Below are positions 25,738-34,391 of a stretch of 64,000 nucleotides of DNA, piece by piece. The stretch covers positions 124,001-188,000 of the forward strand of contig CANLXI010000003.1 in the NCBI GenBank assembly GCA_947495035.1, read 5' to 3'. Numbering within the stretch: position 1 is the stretch's first letter; the number at the start of each line of letters is the position of its first letter. The DNA is from an uncultured Granulosicoccus sp. (GTDB lineage: Bacteria; Pseudomonadota; Gammaproteobacteria; Granulosicoccales; Granulosicoccaceae). A model generated the notes under the pieces. It was not told the DNA's origin. It saw only the letters and a list, made by a program, of their open reading frames with translations, and did no database searches. The position numbers and the translations under genes are program-made.

Positions 25738-26604
25738 GTGGGCTCCGATATTCGCAAGCTCTCCCTGCTGCTGCTTTTTCTGCCTTTCAGTCTGTGGATT
25801 CTGTTGTTGATCATATTGCCGCATGTGGGCATGGTGATATTGTCCCTGCGGGAGAAAGTGGCGCCACGAGTCTATGAGTTCGGTTTTGGCAATTACATCG
25901 ACTTCTTCATGGAGCCCATCTACTGGAACACCCTGATTCGTACCGGGCTGATGTCTCTGCTGGTGACATTCCTGGCACTTCTCATCGGTTTTCCGGTGGC
26001 TTACTACATAGCCAAGCTGGCTGGTAATCGCACCAAGGGCATGCTGTTCATGCTCTGCCTCATTCCGCTGTGGGTGAGCGATCTGATTCGCGCTTTCGGC
26101 TGGATATTGCTGCTGCGCGAATCGGGCATCATCTCCAGTTTTCTGGTGAGTAGCGGCCTGATCGATACGCCCATCGAATTCCTGTACACCGATGCCACGG
26201 TGATCATGGGGTTGGTCTACACCGTCATGCTGTTCATGATCGTGCCGCTGGTCTCCACGCTGGACGGCATGGACAATGCCATGATCGAGGCGGGTTACAA
26301 CCTGGGTGGCAATGGTTTTACCGTACTGCGTCGTATCATCATTCCCTACGCCATGCCGGGTATCGTGTCCGGTTGCATCGTGGTCTTCATGATGACGGCG
26401 GGCAGCTACCTGACTCCGATCCTCATGGGTGGCAAGAATTCCAGCTGGTTTACCGAGCAGATCTATGATCAGTTCATCAGTCGCTACAACTGGGAATCCG
26501 GTGCCGCTTTCGGTTTCCTGTTGCTGGCATTTACCTCGGTGGTTGTCTGGCTGGGCCTGAAACTCTCCGGGCAGACGCTCTCCAGTACCGTGGCGAAAAG
26601 CTGA
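25738..26604 (+). CDS. PotB/PotH-type ABC permease
   Basis: This 288-residue inner-membrane protein has six helices. The conserved segments are 'NTLIRTGLMSLLVTFLALLIGFPVAYYIA', 'LIPLWVSDLIRAFGWILLLRESGI' and the EAA loop 'MIEAGYNLGGNGFTVLRRIIIPYAMPGIVSG'. It is one half of the heterodimeric channel of a polyamine-type importer. The GTG start lies 5 bases after the ATPase stop, so it is co-transcribed. Confidence 0.9.
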   Translation: MGSDIRKLSLLLLFLPFSLWILLLIILPHVGMVILSLREKVAPRVYEFGFGNYIDFFMEPIYWNTLIRTGLMSLLVTFLALLIGFPVAYYIAKLAGNRTKGMLFMLCLIPLWVSDLIRAFGWILLLRESGIISSFLVSSGLIDTPIEFLYTDATVIMGLVYTVMLFMIVPLVSTLDGMDNAMIEAGYNLGGNGFTVLRRIIIPYAMPGIVSGCIVVFMMTAGSYLTPILMGGKNSSWFTEQIYDQFISRYNWESGAAFGFLLLAFTSVVVWLGLKLSGQTLSSTVAKS

Positions 26605-26632
26605 TGAGACTCCACTACCGCAGGATGACCTC

Positions 26633-27496
26633 ATGTTGATTCGTGGCACGGGCAGCGGCGCCGCATCGGCCTTGTTCAGGCTTTACGTACTGGCGTTTTT
26701 CATCTTTCTGGCCGCGCCCCTGCTGGCTGCCGGCATGTTCGCCTTCAACGATTCGCAGTTTCCCTCCCTGCCATGGCAAGGCTTCACGCTGGACTGGTTC
26801 TTCAACGACACCGAGCCGAAGCTGGGCATGTTTCACGATCGTCGTCTGCTGCGTGGTCTCAATGTCTCCTTCATGATTGCAGTGGCAGTTGCCGTGTTGT
26901 CGGTTTTTGTCGGTACCTGCAATGCCTTCCTGTTTGTGCGAGGCAACTTCCCGGGCAAGAATTTCTTCTACATACTGATGGTTTTGCCTCTGGTGATTCC
27001 TGGTGTCATTCTTGGTATATCCATACTTGCGCTTGCCAGCAATGTGGCAAACGGGGTCGAGGAAGCCTTCAGCCTCGAACTGGAATTTCTGCGCCCCGGC
27101 CTGTTGCTTGTCATCCTCGGGCAATTTTCCTTCATCACGACCATTACCTCGCTGGTCATTACCGCCAGGCTCAAGAAGTTCGATATCTCTCTGGAGGAGG
27201 CGGCATTCAATCTGGGGGCCAGCCGTGCCGGTGTACTACGGACCATCACACTGCCATTCCTGCGACCCGCCATGATTGCCGCCGGTATAGTGGCCTTTCT
27301 GGTGTCCTTCGAGAACTTCAATACCACCTTGTTCCTGGTGGGCTCCGATGCGCCACTGACCATCACGATGTACGACCGCATGGTCAAGGTCGGATCGACA
27401 CCGGTGCTCAATGCGGTGTCTGTCTTTCTGATGCTGGGTTCGGGCGTACTGGCACTGATCTCCTTGCTGGTACAGCGGGACAAGCCGAAGACCTGA
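26633..27496 (+). CDS. PotC/PotI-type ABC permease
   Basis: This 287-residue permease is the second half of the channel. It has 'SFMIAVAVAVLSVFVGTCNAFLFVRGNFPGK', 'LMVLPLVIPGVILGISIL', and the EAA loop 'SLEEAAFNLGASRAGVLRTITLPFLRPAMIAAG'. The operon order (binding protein, ATPase, two permeases) is standard for PotFGHI-type systems. It is the last gene of the operon; a modest hairpin follows. Confidence 0.9.
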   Translation: MLIRGTGSGAASALFRLYVLAFFIFLAAPLLAAGMFAFNDSQFPSLPWQGFTLDWFFNDTEPKLGMFHDRRLLRGLNVSFMIAVAVAVLSVFVGTCNAFLFVRGNFPGKNFFYILMVLPLVIPGVILGISILALASNVANGVEEAFSLELEFLRPGLLLVILGQFSFITTITSLVITARLKKFDISLEEAAFNLGASRAGVLRTITLPFLRPAMIAAGIVAFLVSFENFNTTLFLVGSDAPLTITMYDRMVKVGSTPVLNAVSVFLMLGSGVLALISLLVQRDKPKT

Positions 27497-27521
27497 GGCG
27501 GAGGTGTCTGTTCAGGGCAGG

Positions 27522-27552
27522 CCTGCCAGTGACGGTAATGGTAGCTGGCAGG
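27522..27552 (+). terminator. Hairpin after the polyamine-type ABC operon
   Basis: An 8-bp perfect inverted repeat (CCTGCCAG / CTGGCAGG) with a 15-base loop begins 26 bases past the last permease stop. No T-run is present, so this is a moderate candidate. Confidence 0.4.
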
Positions 27553-27620
27553 AACTGGTGCGGCTCAGTGTGCCGTTGCCAGGCGTGAGGCCGGATCAGG
27601 AAAATATCGCTGACTGCCGC

Positions 27621-28673
27621 TCAGGTCGTAAGCTCAATGGCGGCGCCTGATCGTGACGAGGATTCGATTGCCGCGATCAGTCGGTGAGCGGCAAGTGCCG
27701 CACGACCGCTGACCAAAGGCGCACGACCCTGCTGTACTGCCTCGATGAAATCATCGATGATTCCCTGATGCCATTCATGCTTGACCACGACCGGCCCCTG
27801 CTCAATGGTGACTGGCGGTGTGCTTGCTTCTCTGTCGAAGCGGCCATCACGCCAGAAAATCTCCAGGGCATCGGCACCAATACGCATTGAACCGTGTTCG
27901 CAGTGCAGGGTGATGCTCTCGCGACCATGCGGAAAGGTGGCGGTGCTGGCGACCAGTGAGCCGACGGCACCGGAGGAAAAGTGCAAACCTGACACAGCCA
28001 GATCCTCGGCTTCCATCGTGTGCAATGGGGTGGTGGCTGTCATTGCCTGTACCCGGGTGACGGGGCCGGTCATGCTCAAGGCCAGGTCGATGGTATGTAT
28101 GGCCTGCGTCAGCAGCACGCCGCCGCCATCGCGCTCATAGGTACCACGACCCAGTTCGTCGTAATAGGATTGAGGGCGCCAGAGCGGTACGGCAATCTCG
28201 ATGTGACCCGCTTTGCCCAGCGCGCCGTCGGCCAGTCTTCGGGCAGCTGCCATGGATGGGGCACGCATGCGATGCTGGAACAGGACGCCGAGTGTCACGC
28301 CTGCGCGTTCGCAGATGTCAACGACCTGTGTGGCCTCGTCGAGAGTGCGTGCCACCGGCTTTTCCAGCAGGATATGCTTGCCAGCCCGCGCAAGCGTCTC
28401 GATCAGTTCGATGCGCACACTGGGTGGTGTGGCAACGATCACCACCTGTATGCCCGGGTTCTCGGTAACGGATGACAGCTCGCTGGTGAACAGGGGAGCA
28501 GGTCCTGCGTAATACTCGGCCAGGTATTGCGCGCGTTCCGGACGTCGCGACACGATGGCTTCAAGCCGGACACATGGACGAGAGGCAGAGAGCGCCGCCA
28601 CATGCGTCTTTGCGATCATGCCTGCGCCAATCAGCGCAATGCCCGTGGATGACAAGTTGTCTGCGTTGCTCAT
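27621..28673 (-). CDS. Gfo/Idh/MocA-family NAD(P)-dependent oxidoreductase
   Basis: This 350-residue protein has an N-terminal Rossmann fold (IALIGAGMIAKTHVAALSAS) and the family's 'EKPVARTLDEATQVVDICERAGVTLGVLFQHRM' segment, with the conserved EKP lysine. The C-terminal domain has 'GGGVLLTQAIHTIDLALSM', where the His is the usual catalytic residue. Such enzymes oxidise sugars, inositols or related hydroxy compounds. It converges with the ABC operon and has no obvious partner. Confidence 0.88.
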   Translation of the reverse strand: MSNADNLSSTGIALIGAGMIAKTHVAALSASRPCVRLEAIVSRRPERAQYLAEYYAGPAPLFTSELSSVTENPGIQVVIVATPPSVRIELIETLARAGKHILLEKPVARTLDEATQVVDICERAGVTLGVLFQHRMRAPSMAAARRLADGALGKAGHIEIAVPLWRPQSYYDELGRGTYERDGGGVLLTQAIHTIDLALSMTGPVTRVQAMTATTPLHTMEAEDLAVSGLHFSSGAVGSLVASTATFPHGRESITLHCEHGSMRIGADALEIFWRDGRFDREASTPPVTIEQGPVVVKHEWHQGIIDDFIEAVQQGRAPLVSGRAALAAHRLIAAIESSSRSGAAIELTT

Positions 28674-28707
28674 TCGGTGTCTGTTCCGTCTGCCTGTTCA
28701 CAGCATA

Positions 28708-29112
28708 CTATGACCGTTCGGGTGATCCTTCTTCAAAGATGGTTGCGCCCTCGGGCAGCACTTCCCAGGTAGCCTTGGAGCCCACGAATATATGCCGTTC
28801 GATCTCGACTCCGGGATCACCATTGATGCAGCCCAGCGTCACACCATGCACCTGACCGTTCATGACGCCACACAGTGCGGAGCCGCACCGACTGCAGAAC
28901 ATGAGGCCTTCACCGTGTACACCGGTGTACGTGGTCAACAGCTCCTCACCGCTCAGCCATGTGAATTCAGCAGGATCAACTTCTGCGTAAGCCGAGGCCT
29001 GGGAGCTGAACGCCTTGCGGCAGCGCGAGCAATGACAGGACCGGGCATTGTGTAGTGTTCCCGACACCTCGTAACGCACGGCGCCACAGAAACATTCGCC
29101 GGACAGGTGCAT
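28708..29112 (-). CDS. GFA/CENP-V-type zinc-binding protein
   Basis: This 134-residue protein has the GFA fold with paired zinc cysteines in 'GECFCGAVRYEV', 'SCHCSRCRKAF' and 'MFCSRCGSAL'. The family is named for glutathione-dependent formaldehyde activation, but for most members no activity is shown. It lies 34 bases upstream of the Gfo/Idh/MocA start on the same strand, so it may be co-transcribed with it. It is divergent from the OYE-family gene. A role in aldehyde handling is only a guess. Confidence 0.85.
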   Translation of the reverse strand: MHLSGECFCGAVRYEVSGTLHNARSCHCSRCRKAFSSQASAYAEVDPAEFTWLSGEELLTTYTGVHGEGLMFCSRCGSALCGVMNGQVHGVTLGCINGDPGVEIERHIFVGSKATWEVLPEGATIFEEGSPERS

Positions 29113-29237
29113 GGCAATCTCTCCAGAATGGCAATGGGTTTAGTGTAGTCTGAAGAGAGCCGCCAGAGGTGAAGTTGACGTTGGCACAGCCGGTCTGCTT
29201 CACTGCCGAGTTTCGTGAATCCTGATGAGAAACCGAT

Positions 29238-30440
29238 ATGACTTATCCTGAAAGCAATGACGTCGGTGATCTGTTCCAACCTTTCGAACTGCCGTGTGGC
29301 GTGGTTCTGAAAAACCGTATCGTCAAATCAGCCATGTCCGATTCCCTCGGCGATGGCTGCGGTAATCCCAGCGATGCACAGATGCGCCTGTATGAGCGCT
29401 GGGCCGATGGCGGTGTGGCTGCATCGATCATCGGGGAAGTTCAAGGTACACCGCATTTTGCCGAGAAGCCGGGAAATCTTGTCTTGCGTCAGGACGCCGA
29501 TCTCCCGCGCTTCAGGGAACTGGCGCGCAGAGGTGCGGCGGGAGGTACTCAGCTATGGCTGCAACTGGGGCATGCCGGCGCAATGGCTCACCCACCCATC
29601 AGTACGCCGAAGGGGCCGAGTGCCATCGATATACCCGGTCTGACGTGCGACGCTCTGACACTGGATGAAATCAGGGCACTGCCTGCCGAATTCGCGCGCA
29701 CTGCATCTCTGGCACAGGATCTCGGCTTCGGAGGTGTGCAGATTCACGCGGCTCATGGTTTTCTGCTGAGCCAGTTTCTCTCGCCCTTGTTCAACAAGCG
29801 TGATGATGCCTATGGCGGCAGCCTGAGTTCACGTATGCAGCTGTTGCTGGAAGTGGTCGAGGCCGTACGCGACGCCGTCGACCCGGGCTTTGTGGTGGCG
29901 GTGAAGCTCAATGCCACGGATCAGCTGGAAGAAGGCTTTGCCGAAGACGAGTCTCTCGAGGTGGTTGCGGCACTGGATGGCACCGGTATCGATCTGATCG
30001 ATATCAGTGGTGGCACCTATTTCCCGGGGGCGAAATCCGCCTCTGACAGTGCGGGTTCAGGTCCGTATTTTCTTCACTTTGCAGCACTGGCACGGGAGCG
30101 GACATCGAAGCCTCTGATGGCTACCGGTGGTTTCAAGACGCGACAGCAGGCCGTCGATGCACTGGTGTCGGGTCATGTGGATCTGACCGGTATTGCGCGC
30201 GGGTTCGTACTGGATGCCGCTCTGCCGAAGAACTGGCAATCGCCCGATACCGTCGACCCGGTATTTCCACGATTTTCATCGACGCCTGTTGGTGGTGTTA
30301 CTGCCTGGTACACCCTGCAGCTGACACGAATCGGCGAGGGCCGGGAAATCGCAGAGATGCCGGATCTGGAGGCGGTTGTCCGCGATTATGATGAGCGCGA
30401 CCGGCTTCGGTCGGACAAATGGATAAAGCATTTTTCCTGA
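29238..30440 (+). CDS. Old-yellow-enzyme-family NADH:flavin oxidoreductase
   Basis: This 400-residue FMN-binding TIM barrel has 'LKNRIVKSAMSD', 'WLQLGHAGAMAHP', the catalytic loop 'FGGVQIHAAHGFLLSQFLSPLFNKRDDAYGGS', 'VAVKLNATDQLEEGF' and 'PLMATGGFKTRQQA'. Members reduce alkenes conjugated to a carbonyl group or handle nitro compounds. The 2,4-dienoyl-CoA-reductase-type FeS and FAD extension is absent. The natural substrate is unknown. Confidence 0.88.
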   Translation: MTYPESNDVGDLFQPFELPCGVVLKNRIVKSAMSDSLGDGCGNPSDAQMRLYERWADGGVAASIIGEVQGTPHFAEKPGNLVLRQDADLPRFRELARRGAAGGTQLWLQLGHAGAMAHPPISTPKGPSAIDIPGLTCDALTLDEIRALPAEFARTASLAQDLGFGGVQIHAAHGFLLSQFLSPLFNKRDDAYGGSLSSRMQLLLEVVEAVRDAVDPGFVVAVKLNATDQLEEGFAEDESLEVVAALDGTGIDLIDISGGTYFPGAKSASDSAGSGPYFLHFAALARERTSKPLMATGGFKTRQQAVDALVSGHVDLTGIARGFVLDAALPKNWQSPDTVDPVFPRFSSTPVGGVTAWYTLQLTRIGEGREIAEMPDLEAVVRDYDERDRLRSDKWIKHFS

Positions 30441-30509
30441 GATGCCGGACAGGTAGTGATTGCGGTTTGCAGTCCGGCGAACTCGGGCGGCAATCAAGAC
30501 GGCAAGATC

Positions 30510-30638
30510 TGAGTCGTGAGTCGTGAGTCGTGAGTCGTGAGCCGTGAGTCTGTGAGTCTGTGAGCCGTGAGTCTGTGAGTCTGTGAGCCGTGAGTCTGTG
30601 AGTCTGTGAGTCTGTGAGTCTGTGAGTCTGTGAGTCCG
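30510..30638. repeat. 129-bp array of 7/8-bp tandem repeats (TGAGTCG / TGAGTCTG)
   Basis: Seventeen head-to-tail units occupy the gap between two convergent genes. The order is four TGAGTCG, one TGAGCCG, two TGAGTCTG, TGAGCCG, two TGAGTCTG, TGAGCCG, five TGAGTCTG and one TGAGTCCG. The 7-bp block, the mixed TGAGCCG-(TGAGTCTG)2 higher-order unit and the pure 8-bp block suggest slippage-driven growth. It starts 70 bases after the OYE stop and ends 24 bases before the hydroxylase stop, so it interrupts neither gene. Confidence 0.95.
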
Positions 30639-30661
30639 TGGCTCGAGGGCAAGCCAGACTC

Positions 30662-31696
30662 TCAAACCTGCTCTCGACGCCCACGCTGAGCCAGTTTCCG
30701 GCGGCGCTGGGTGAATTGCTCGTGGGATTGTTCCGTACCATCGTGGAACGATCCGAATACCTTGTCCCAGGGCACCTCCAGACTGCCGTAGTTGCATTCG
30801 AAGTAGCGATGATGCATCTGGTGGTGAAAGTTGCCCAGAGCCATTGCCTTCCTGTGCCTGAGCAGCATGGCTTCGAATCCGGCGTGTGACGTTGCAGCAG
30901 TCAGTGCCTGGTGCTGCATGTGAAACAGGATATGGACGGGGTGGGCGGCCACAAGCCAATGGATCAGAATCGAGCTGAAGAACAGGATATGCTCGAGCGG
31001 GTGCATGGACAGGCCTGACCATGGACCGATGTTGGTGTTCCGATGATGCAGGGAGTGGGCCATTCGGTAGAGCGGTGGCCAGTGCAGAAAGCGGTGGATC
31101 CAGTAGAAGTGAAAGGATATCCACAAGGGCGTCAGGAAAAACAGGGCAATGAACCACAGCGGATTCTGCGTCCACAGCAACATGGGTGCATGGCCGTTTG
31201 CCATGGCCCAGAGCATGAGGACTTCATAGGCAGTCCAGAAGAAGACGCCACTGCCGAGCGTCCAGACCATGTTGTCACGCAGCTGGCTGTGGAATGTGAA
31301 CCGACGTCCTCTGGCATTGACTTGTTCGGGGTCGAATTTCAGGCGATCACCCTGTGTCCTGCGGGTATGCAGGAAGAAATGCAGCCCCCCGGCGACGATG
31401 ACGATCAGCGCGGTGTTGCGCAGGAACATCAAGGCGATCCAGGTGAACTCGAGACTCTTCGTGATTTCCAGCGACGGTTGCAGGCAGTACCAGGTCAGCA
31501 TGGCCAGGCCGGCGATGATCACATTCTCTCCGAGCACCAGCCAGCGAGCTGCGAACCAGTGGCCGATGGCTGCCGGGTCGAGAGGCCATTGAAAGAGCGG
31601 AGAAGTCTGAATTGCCCCTTCAGGACGGTAGTTCCATTGACGGGAAAAGCGACTCTGCGAAGTCTTGCCTTTACCTGGCGAGGTATCGTGGTTCAC
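30662..31696 (-). CDS. Sterol desaturase/fatty acid hydroxylase-superfamily membrane enzyme
   Basis: This 344-residue di-iron membrane enzyme inserts oxygen into or desaturates a lipid chain. The histidine boxes are 'HRFLH', 'HSLHH', 'HPLEH' and 'HHQMHHRYFECNYG', placed between hydrophobic helices (NVIIAGLAMLTWY, ALIVIVAGGLHFFLH, PLWFIALFFLTPLWI). All eight-histidine clusters look complete. The ferredoxin at 40204 is a possible electron donor, but it is distant. It is divergent from the shortened LysR gene, which may be its regulator. Confidence 0.88.
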   Translation of the reverse strand: MNHDTSPGKGKTSQSRFSRQWNYRPEGAIQTSPLFQWPLDPAAIGHWFAARWLVLGENVIIAGLAMLTWYCLQPSLEITKSLEFTWIALMFLRNTALIVIVAGGLHFFLHTRRTQGDRLKFDPEQVNARGRRFTFHSQLRDNMVWTLGSGVFFWTAYEVLMLWAMANGHAPMLLWTQNPLWFIALFFLTPLWISFHFYWIHRFLHWPPLYRMAHSLHHRNTNIGPWSGLSMHPLEHILFFSSILIHWLVAAHPVHILFHMQHQALTAATSHAGFEAMLLRHRKAMALGNFHHQMHHRYFECNYGSLEVPWDKVFGSFHDGTEQSHEQFTQRRRKLAQRGRREQV

Positions 31697-31778
31697 GTTC
31701 CATGCTCCTGACAGAGACTCTACGCAACAAGGTGCCGAATTCTCAATGATTTGAAAAACTGATTTTTTGAATCATGAT

Positions 31779-31795
31779 CCTCTGAAAATCAGAGG
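31779..31795 (+). promoter_or_regulatory. Palindrome overlapping the ribosome-binding site of the short LysR gene
   Basis: A 7-bp perfect inverted repeat (CCTCTGA / TCAGAGG) with a three-base loop lies 10 bases before the ATG at 31806. Its right arm includes the AGAGG that would serve as ribosome-binding site. It could be a self-binding operator or an mRNA hairpin that lowers translation. AT-rich sequence 31745-31775 next to it probably holds the divergent promoters. Confidence 0.5.
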
Positions 31796-31805
31796 AAGCA
31801 TCGGC

Positions 31806-32480
31806 ATGCGATTGTCCATCAAGGTTATGCATTATTTTCTGACGGCTGTCGACCGTCGTTCCATCGTCCAGGCAGCACAGGACAGAAATGTTGTTCCTTC
31901 CGCCATTTCAAACGCGATTGATGCGGTGGAAGAGGAGTTCGGTCTGAAGCTCGTTCAGCGTTATCCGGCCAAGGGCATTCAACCGACCTCGGCCGGCATG
32001 CTCATTGCGCAGAAGATTCGCCGGCTGATCGAGGCGCCGCCCTACCTGCTGCTGCCACCGACACATCCTCTGGCCAGACGACGGTCCGTGTCGTTCCGGG
32101 AGCTTGCCGGACTGGACATGATATTGCTGGACTTGCCATTCACGACCCGCTATCTGCGCGGCTTGTTCGACGACGCCGGATTCGAGCCGCAGATCGTGGC
32201 CACGGCGTCGAGTTCGGAGATGATCAGGAATCTGGTAGGTGCAGGAGTGGGGTGTTCGATACTCAACATGCGTCCGCTGGCAAGTGCAACCCAAAGCGGC
32301 AAACCGGTGGTCGAAGTGGCGATCAGACCACCGATGCAATCGCTGCGTCTGGTGCTGGGGTCTCTGAATGGCAAACCGCGTCGTGTTGTCAGTGCCGTGA
32401 GAGAATCCATTCTGGCGTATTTCGATACGCCGGAGGCACGCAGGCTGATAGTCCCTTATCGAGGACGACAAGGGACATAG
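31806..32480 (+). CDS. LysR-type regulator lacking part of its effector domain
   Basis: This 224-residue protein has an intact LysR N-terminal helix-turn-helix (RLSIKVMHYFLTAVDRRSIVQAAQDRNVVPSAISNAIDAVEEEFGLKLVQR) but is about 80-90 residues short of the family's roughly 300. At residues 74-80 the linker 'AQKIRRLIE' runs straight into 'APPYLLLPPTHPLARRRSV', which belongs to the middle of a normal effector domain. 'ATASSSEMIRNLVGAGVGCSILNMRP' follows as expected. The first half of the ligand domain is missing in frame. It may be a constitutive or broken regulator of the divergent hydroxylase. ATG at 31806 has AGAGGAAG upstream. Confidence 0.8.
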   Translation: MRLSIKVMHYFLTAVDRRSIVQAAQDRNVVPSAISNAIDAVEEEFGLKLVQRYPAKGIQPTSAGMLIAQKIRRLIEAPPYLLLPPTHPLARRRSVSFRELAGLDMILLDLPFTTRYLRGLFDDAGFEPQIVATASSSEMIRNLVGAGVGCSILNMRPLASATQSGKPVVEVAIRPPMQSLRLVLGSLNGKPRRVVSAVRESILAYFDTPEARRLIVPYRGRQGT

Positions 32481-32496
32481 AGCCCCGAACGAGCCA

Positions 32497-33486
32497 TCAA
32501 GCCGCTGGCATTTCCTCATCCAGATAAACCTGGATGATGTCGTCAAACGAGGACTCAGCCTCGAAACCCAGGGCAATGGCACGTGCCGGATCGAAGTCCT
32601 CGGCCCAGTTGGCGACAATCCCGCGGATGATGGCATCCGGTTCACGCTTGATCAGTTTCACCGCATCGCTGCCGACGACCCGGCCGAGTGATTCGATCTG
32701 CTGCGCCACGGTCGCGCTGAGTCCCGGCAGATTGATGTTGCAGCGTGAGCCCATGTCGTCGCGGCTCAGTGACGCAGACTTGATCAGAAAGCCGATGGCG
32801 GCCCGGGGGCTGGCAAACCAGTGGCGCACGGTATCATCAACCGGCAACACGGCAGGTTTGCCATTGATGGGTTCGCGCAGAATATTGGAGAAGAAGCCCG
32901 AAGCGGCAAGATTGGGTTTGCCCGGACGAATGCAGATGGTTGGCAGACGCAAGCCGATTCCCTGCAGAAAGCCGCGCCGGTTGTAGTCTGCCAGCAGCAG
33001 TTCGCAGATGGCTTTCTGTGTGCCGTAACTGGTCATGGGGGCATGCAGGAATTCGTCGTGAATCCTGTCGGGAAAGGGAGCACCATAGACCGCAATCGAG
33101 GAGGTGAAGATGAACTTCGGTGTGTAGCCGTTCTGCTCATGGCCTGCCCGAATGGCTTCCAGAAGGTCACGCGTGCCATCCAGATTGATGCGATATCCCT
33201 TGTCGAAATCCGCTTCGGCCTCGCCGGACACGATGGCAGCCAGATGGTAGATCACATCAGGCTGCTCGGCGATCAGCTGCTCGGCAACGCCGTTCTGCGT
33301 GAGGTCCACTGCCTGCGTGTGCAGGGTGATGTCGGCAGTCTCATCAGCTGGCTGGATAGCGGGCTCCACAATGTCCACCAGAGACAGTTGCGTGATCCGG
33401 TGACCGTCGAGTTGTCCGTCATTCAGCAGGCGACGAGTGAGTTTTGCGCCAACCATGCCTGCAGCGCCGATGATGAGAATCTTCAT
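32497..33486 (-). CDS. denD: NAD-dependent epimerase/dehydratase-fold D-erythronate dehydrogenase-like protein
   Basis: This 329-residue extended short-chain dehydrogenase has GxxGxxG (IIGAAGMVGAKL), 'DVIYHLAAIVSGEAEADFDKGYRINLDGT', Ser in 'FIFTSSIAVYG' and the catalytic Y-x3-K in 'SYGTQKAICELLL'. The sequence around 'GLRLPTICIRPGKPNLAASGFFSNILREP' is what I associate with DenD, which oxidises D-erythronate to 2-oxo-tetronate. No kinase, isomerase or aldolase partners of that pathway are nearby, so the exact substrate remains open. A HAD phosphatase gene lies upstream on the same strand. Confidence 0.78.
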   Translation of the reverse strand: MKILIIGAAGMVGAKLTRRLLNDGQLDGHRITQLSLVDIVEPAIQPADETADITLHTQAVDLTQNGVAEQLIAEQPDVIYHLAAIVSGEAEADFDKGYRINLDGTRDLLEAIRAGHEQNGYTPKFIFTSSIAVYGAPFPDRIHDEFLHAPMTSYGTQKAICELLLADYNRRGFLQGIGLRLPTICIRPGKPNLAASGFFSNILREPINGKPAVLPVDDTVRHWFASPRAAIGFLIKSASLSRDDMGSRCNINLPGLSATVAQQIESLGRVVGSDAVKLIKREPDAIIRGIVANWAEDFDPARAIALGFEAESSFDDIIQVYLDEEMPAA

Positions 33487-33618
33487 GAAACAAGGTGGAT
33501 TTGCTCGAAGGGCTCACCAGAATACTACGGGCGAGGCCCTTGTGCGACTCTTGCGACATTGATGGACGTCGGTGCACAGCGCGATGCCATCTCGCATCGG
33601 GAATCGTCAATGTCGCGA

Positions 33619-34299
33619 TCAGTCCTGGCCGGCCATGCTGGCTGGCGACGGATGCGCATTCAGAAAATCGATGACACGGTGCAGATCTTCCAGAATCGTG
33701 TGGCCGAAGGTGCGGAACTCGGCATCGGGTTGTACCAGTGAAGGTATCTGAATGACCTGCATGCCGGCTGACAGGGCAGCTCTGACCCCATTGGGTGAAT
33801 CCTCCAGCGCCAGACAATGAGCTGGTTCGACCCCGAGTCGTTGCGCCGCCTTGAGGTAGATGTCCGGAGCAGGCTTGCCTTGAGCCACCTGGTCGCCGCC
33901 GGTGACATGGGCGAATCGATGCAGGATGCCTGAATTGCGCAGCTTGCCAATGGCGTGATCCGTGCGCGTGGAGGTTGCCACCGATCGGGCCATGCCGATC
34001 GCGTCCAGATGGTCCAGCAGCGCCAGTACGCCAGTCATCAGCGGAACCGCAGTACTGGTCTGTTCTACGTACAGCCCCGTCCAGGTCTGCATGAACTGAT
34101 CAACCTGCAAATGCGCCGGCAGTCTCTCCTGCAGAATGCTCTTCGAAGTTGCATCGGTGGTGCCCAGCAGCTGCAGGTACAGCGCGAACTGATCTCCCAG
34201 CTCATGCTGATCGCAAACATTCTGGAAGGTGCTCAGGGCAATGCGTTCGCTGTCAATCAGCAAGCCATCCATATCGAAAATCGTTGCAGCTATGTTCAT
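33619..34299 (-). CDS. HAD-superfamily phosphatase/phosphoglucomutase-like hydrolase
   Basis: This 226-residue HAD hydrolase has motif I 'ATIFDMDGLLIDSE' (nucleophile Asp and acid/base Asp), motif II Ser/Thr in 'MARSVATSTRTDHA', the Lys in 'GKPAPDIYLKAAQRLG' and motif IV 'CLALEDSPNGVRAALSAGM'. This is the pattern of sugar-phosphate phosphatases and beta-phosphoglucomutase relatives. ATG at 34299 is the family start; the ORF extends upstream without similarity. The nitroreductase gene begins divergently 92 bases away. Confidence 0.88.
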   Translation of the reverse strand: MNIAATIFDMDGLLIDSERIALSTFQNVCDQHELGDQFALYLQLLGTTDATSKSILQERLPAHLQVDQFMQTWTGLYVEQTSTAVPLMTGVLALLDHLDAIGMARSVATSTRTDHAIGKLRNSGILHRFAHVTGGDQVAQGKPAPDIYLKAAQRLGVEPAHCLALEDSPNGVRAALSAGMQVIQIPSLVQPDAEFRTFGHTILEDLHRVIDFLNAHPSPASMAGQD

Positions 34300-34391
34300 C
34301 GGGGGATCCATCGGGGTTGGCGCTGGCTGATGCAGTCCGCGAATGGTACCGTGGCATCCGTCCTGATTGAAACCGGAATGAAGCGCTGCGC

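Noticed and set aside
25450..26649. 399-residue minus-strand frame opposite the permease
   Set aside because: It is extremely rich in His, Gln and Asp, typical of the reverse complement of hydrophobic membrane codons.
30510..30638. CRISPR-like array
   Set aside because: The units are 7-8 bp and contiguous with no unique spacers, and no cas genes are present.
30276..31175. Minus-strand frame encoding Asp/Ser/Gln/Thr/His/Arg/Leu repeats
   Set aside because: The repeated peptide is only the translation of the 7/8-bp DNA repeat. The frame also overlaps the real hydroxylase gene and the end of the OYE-family gene.
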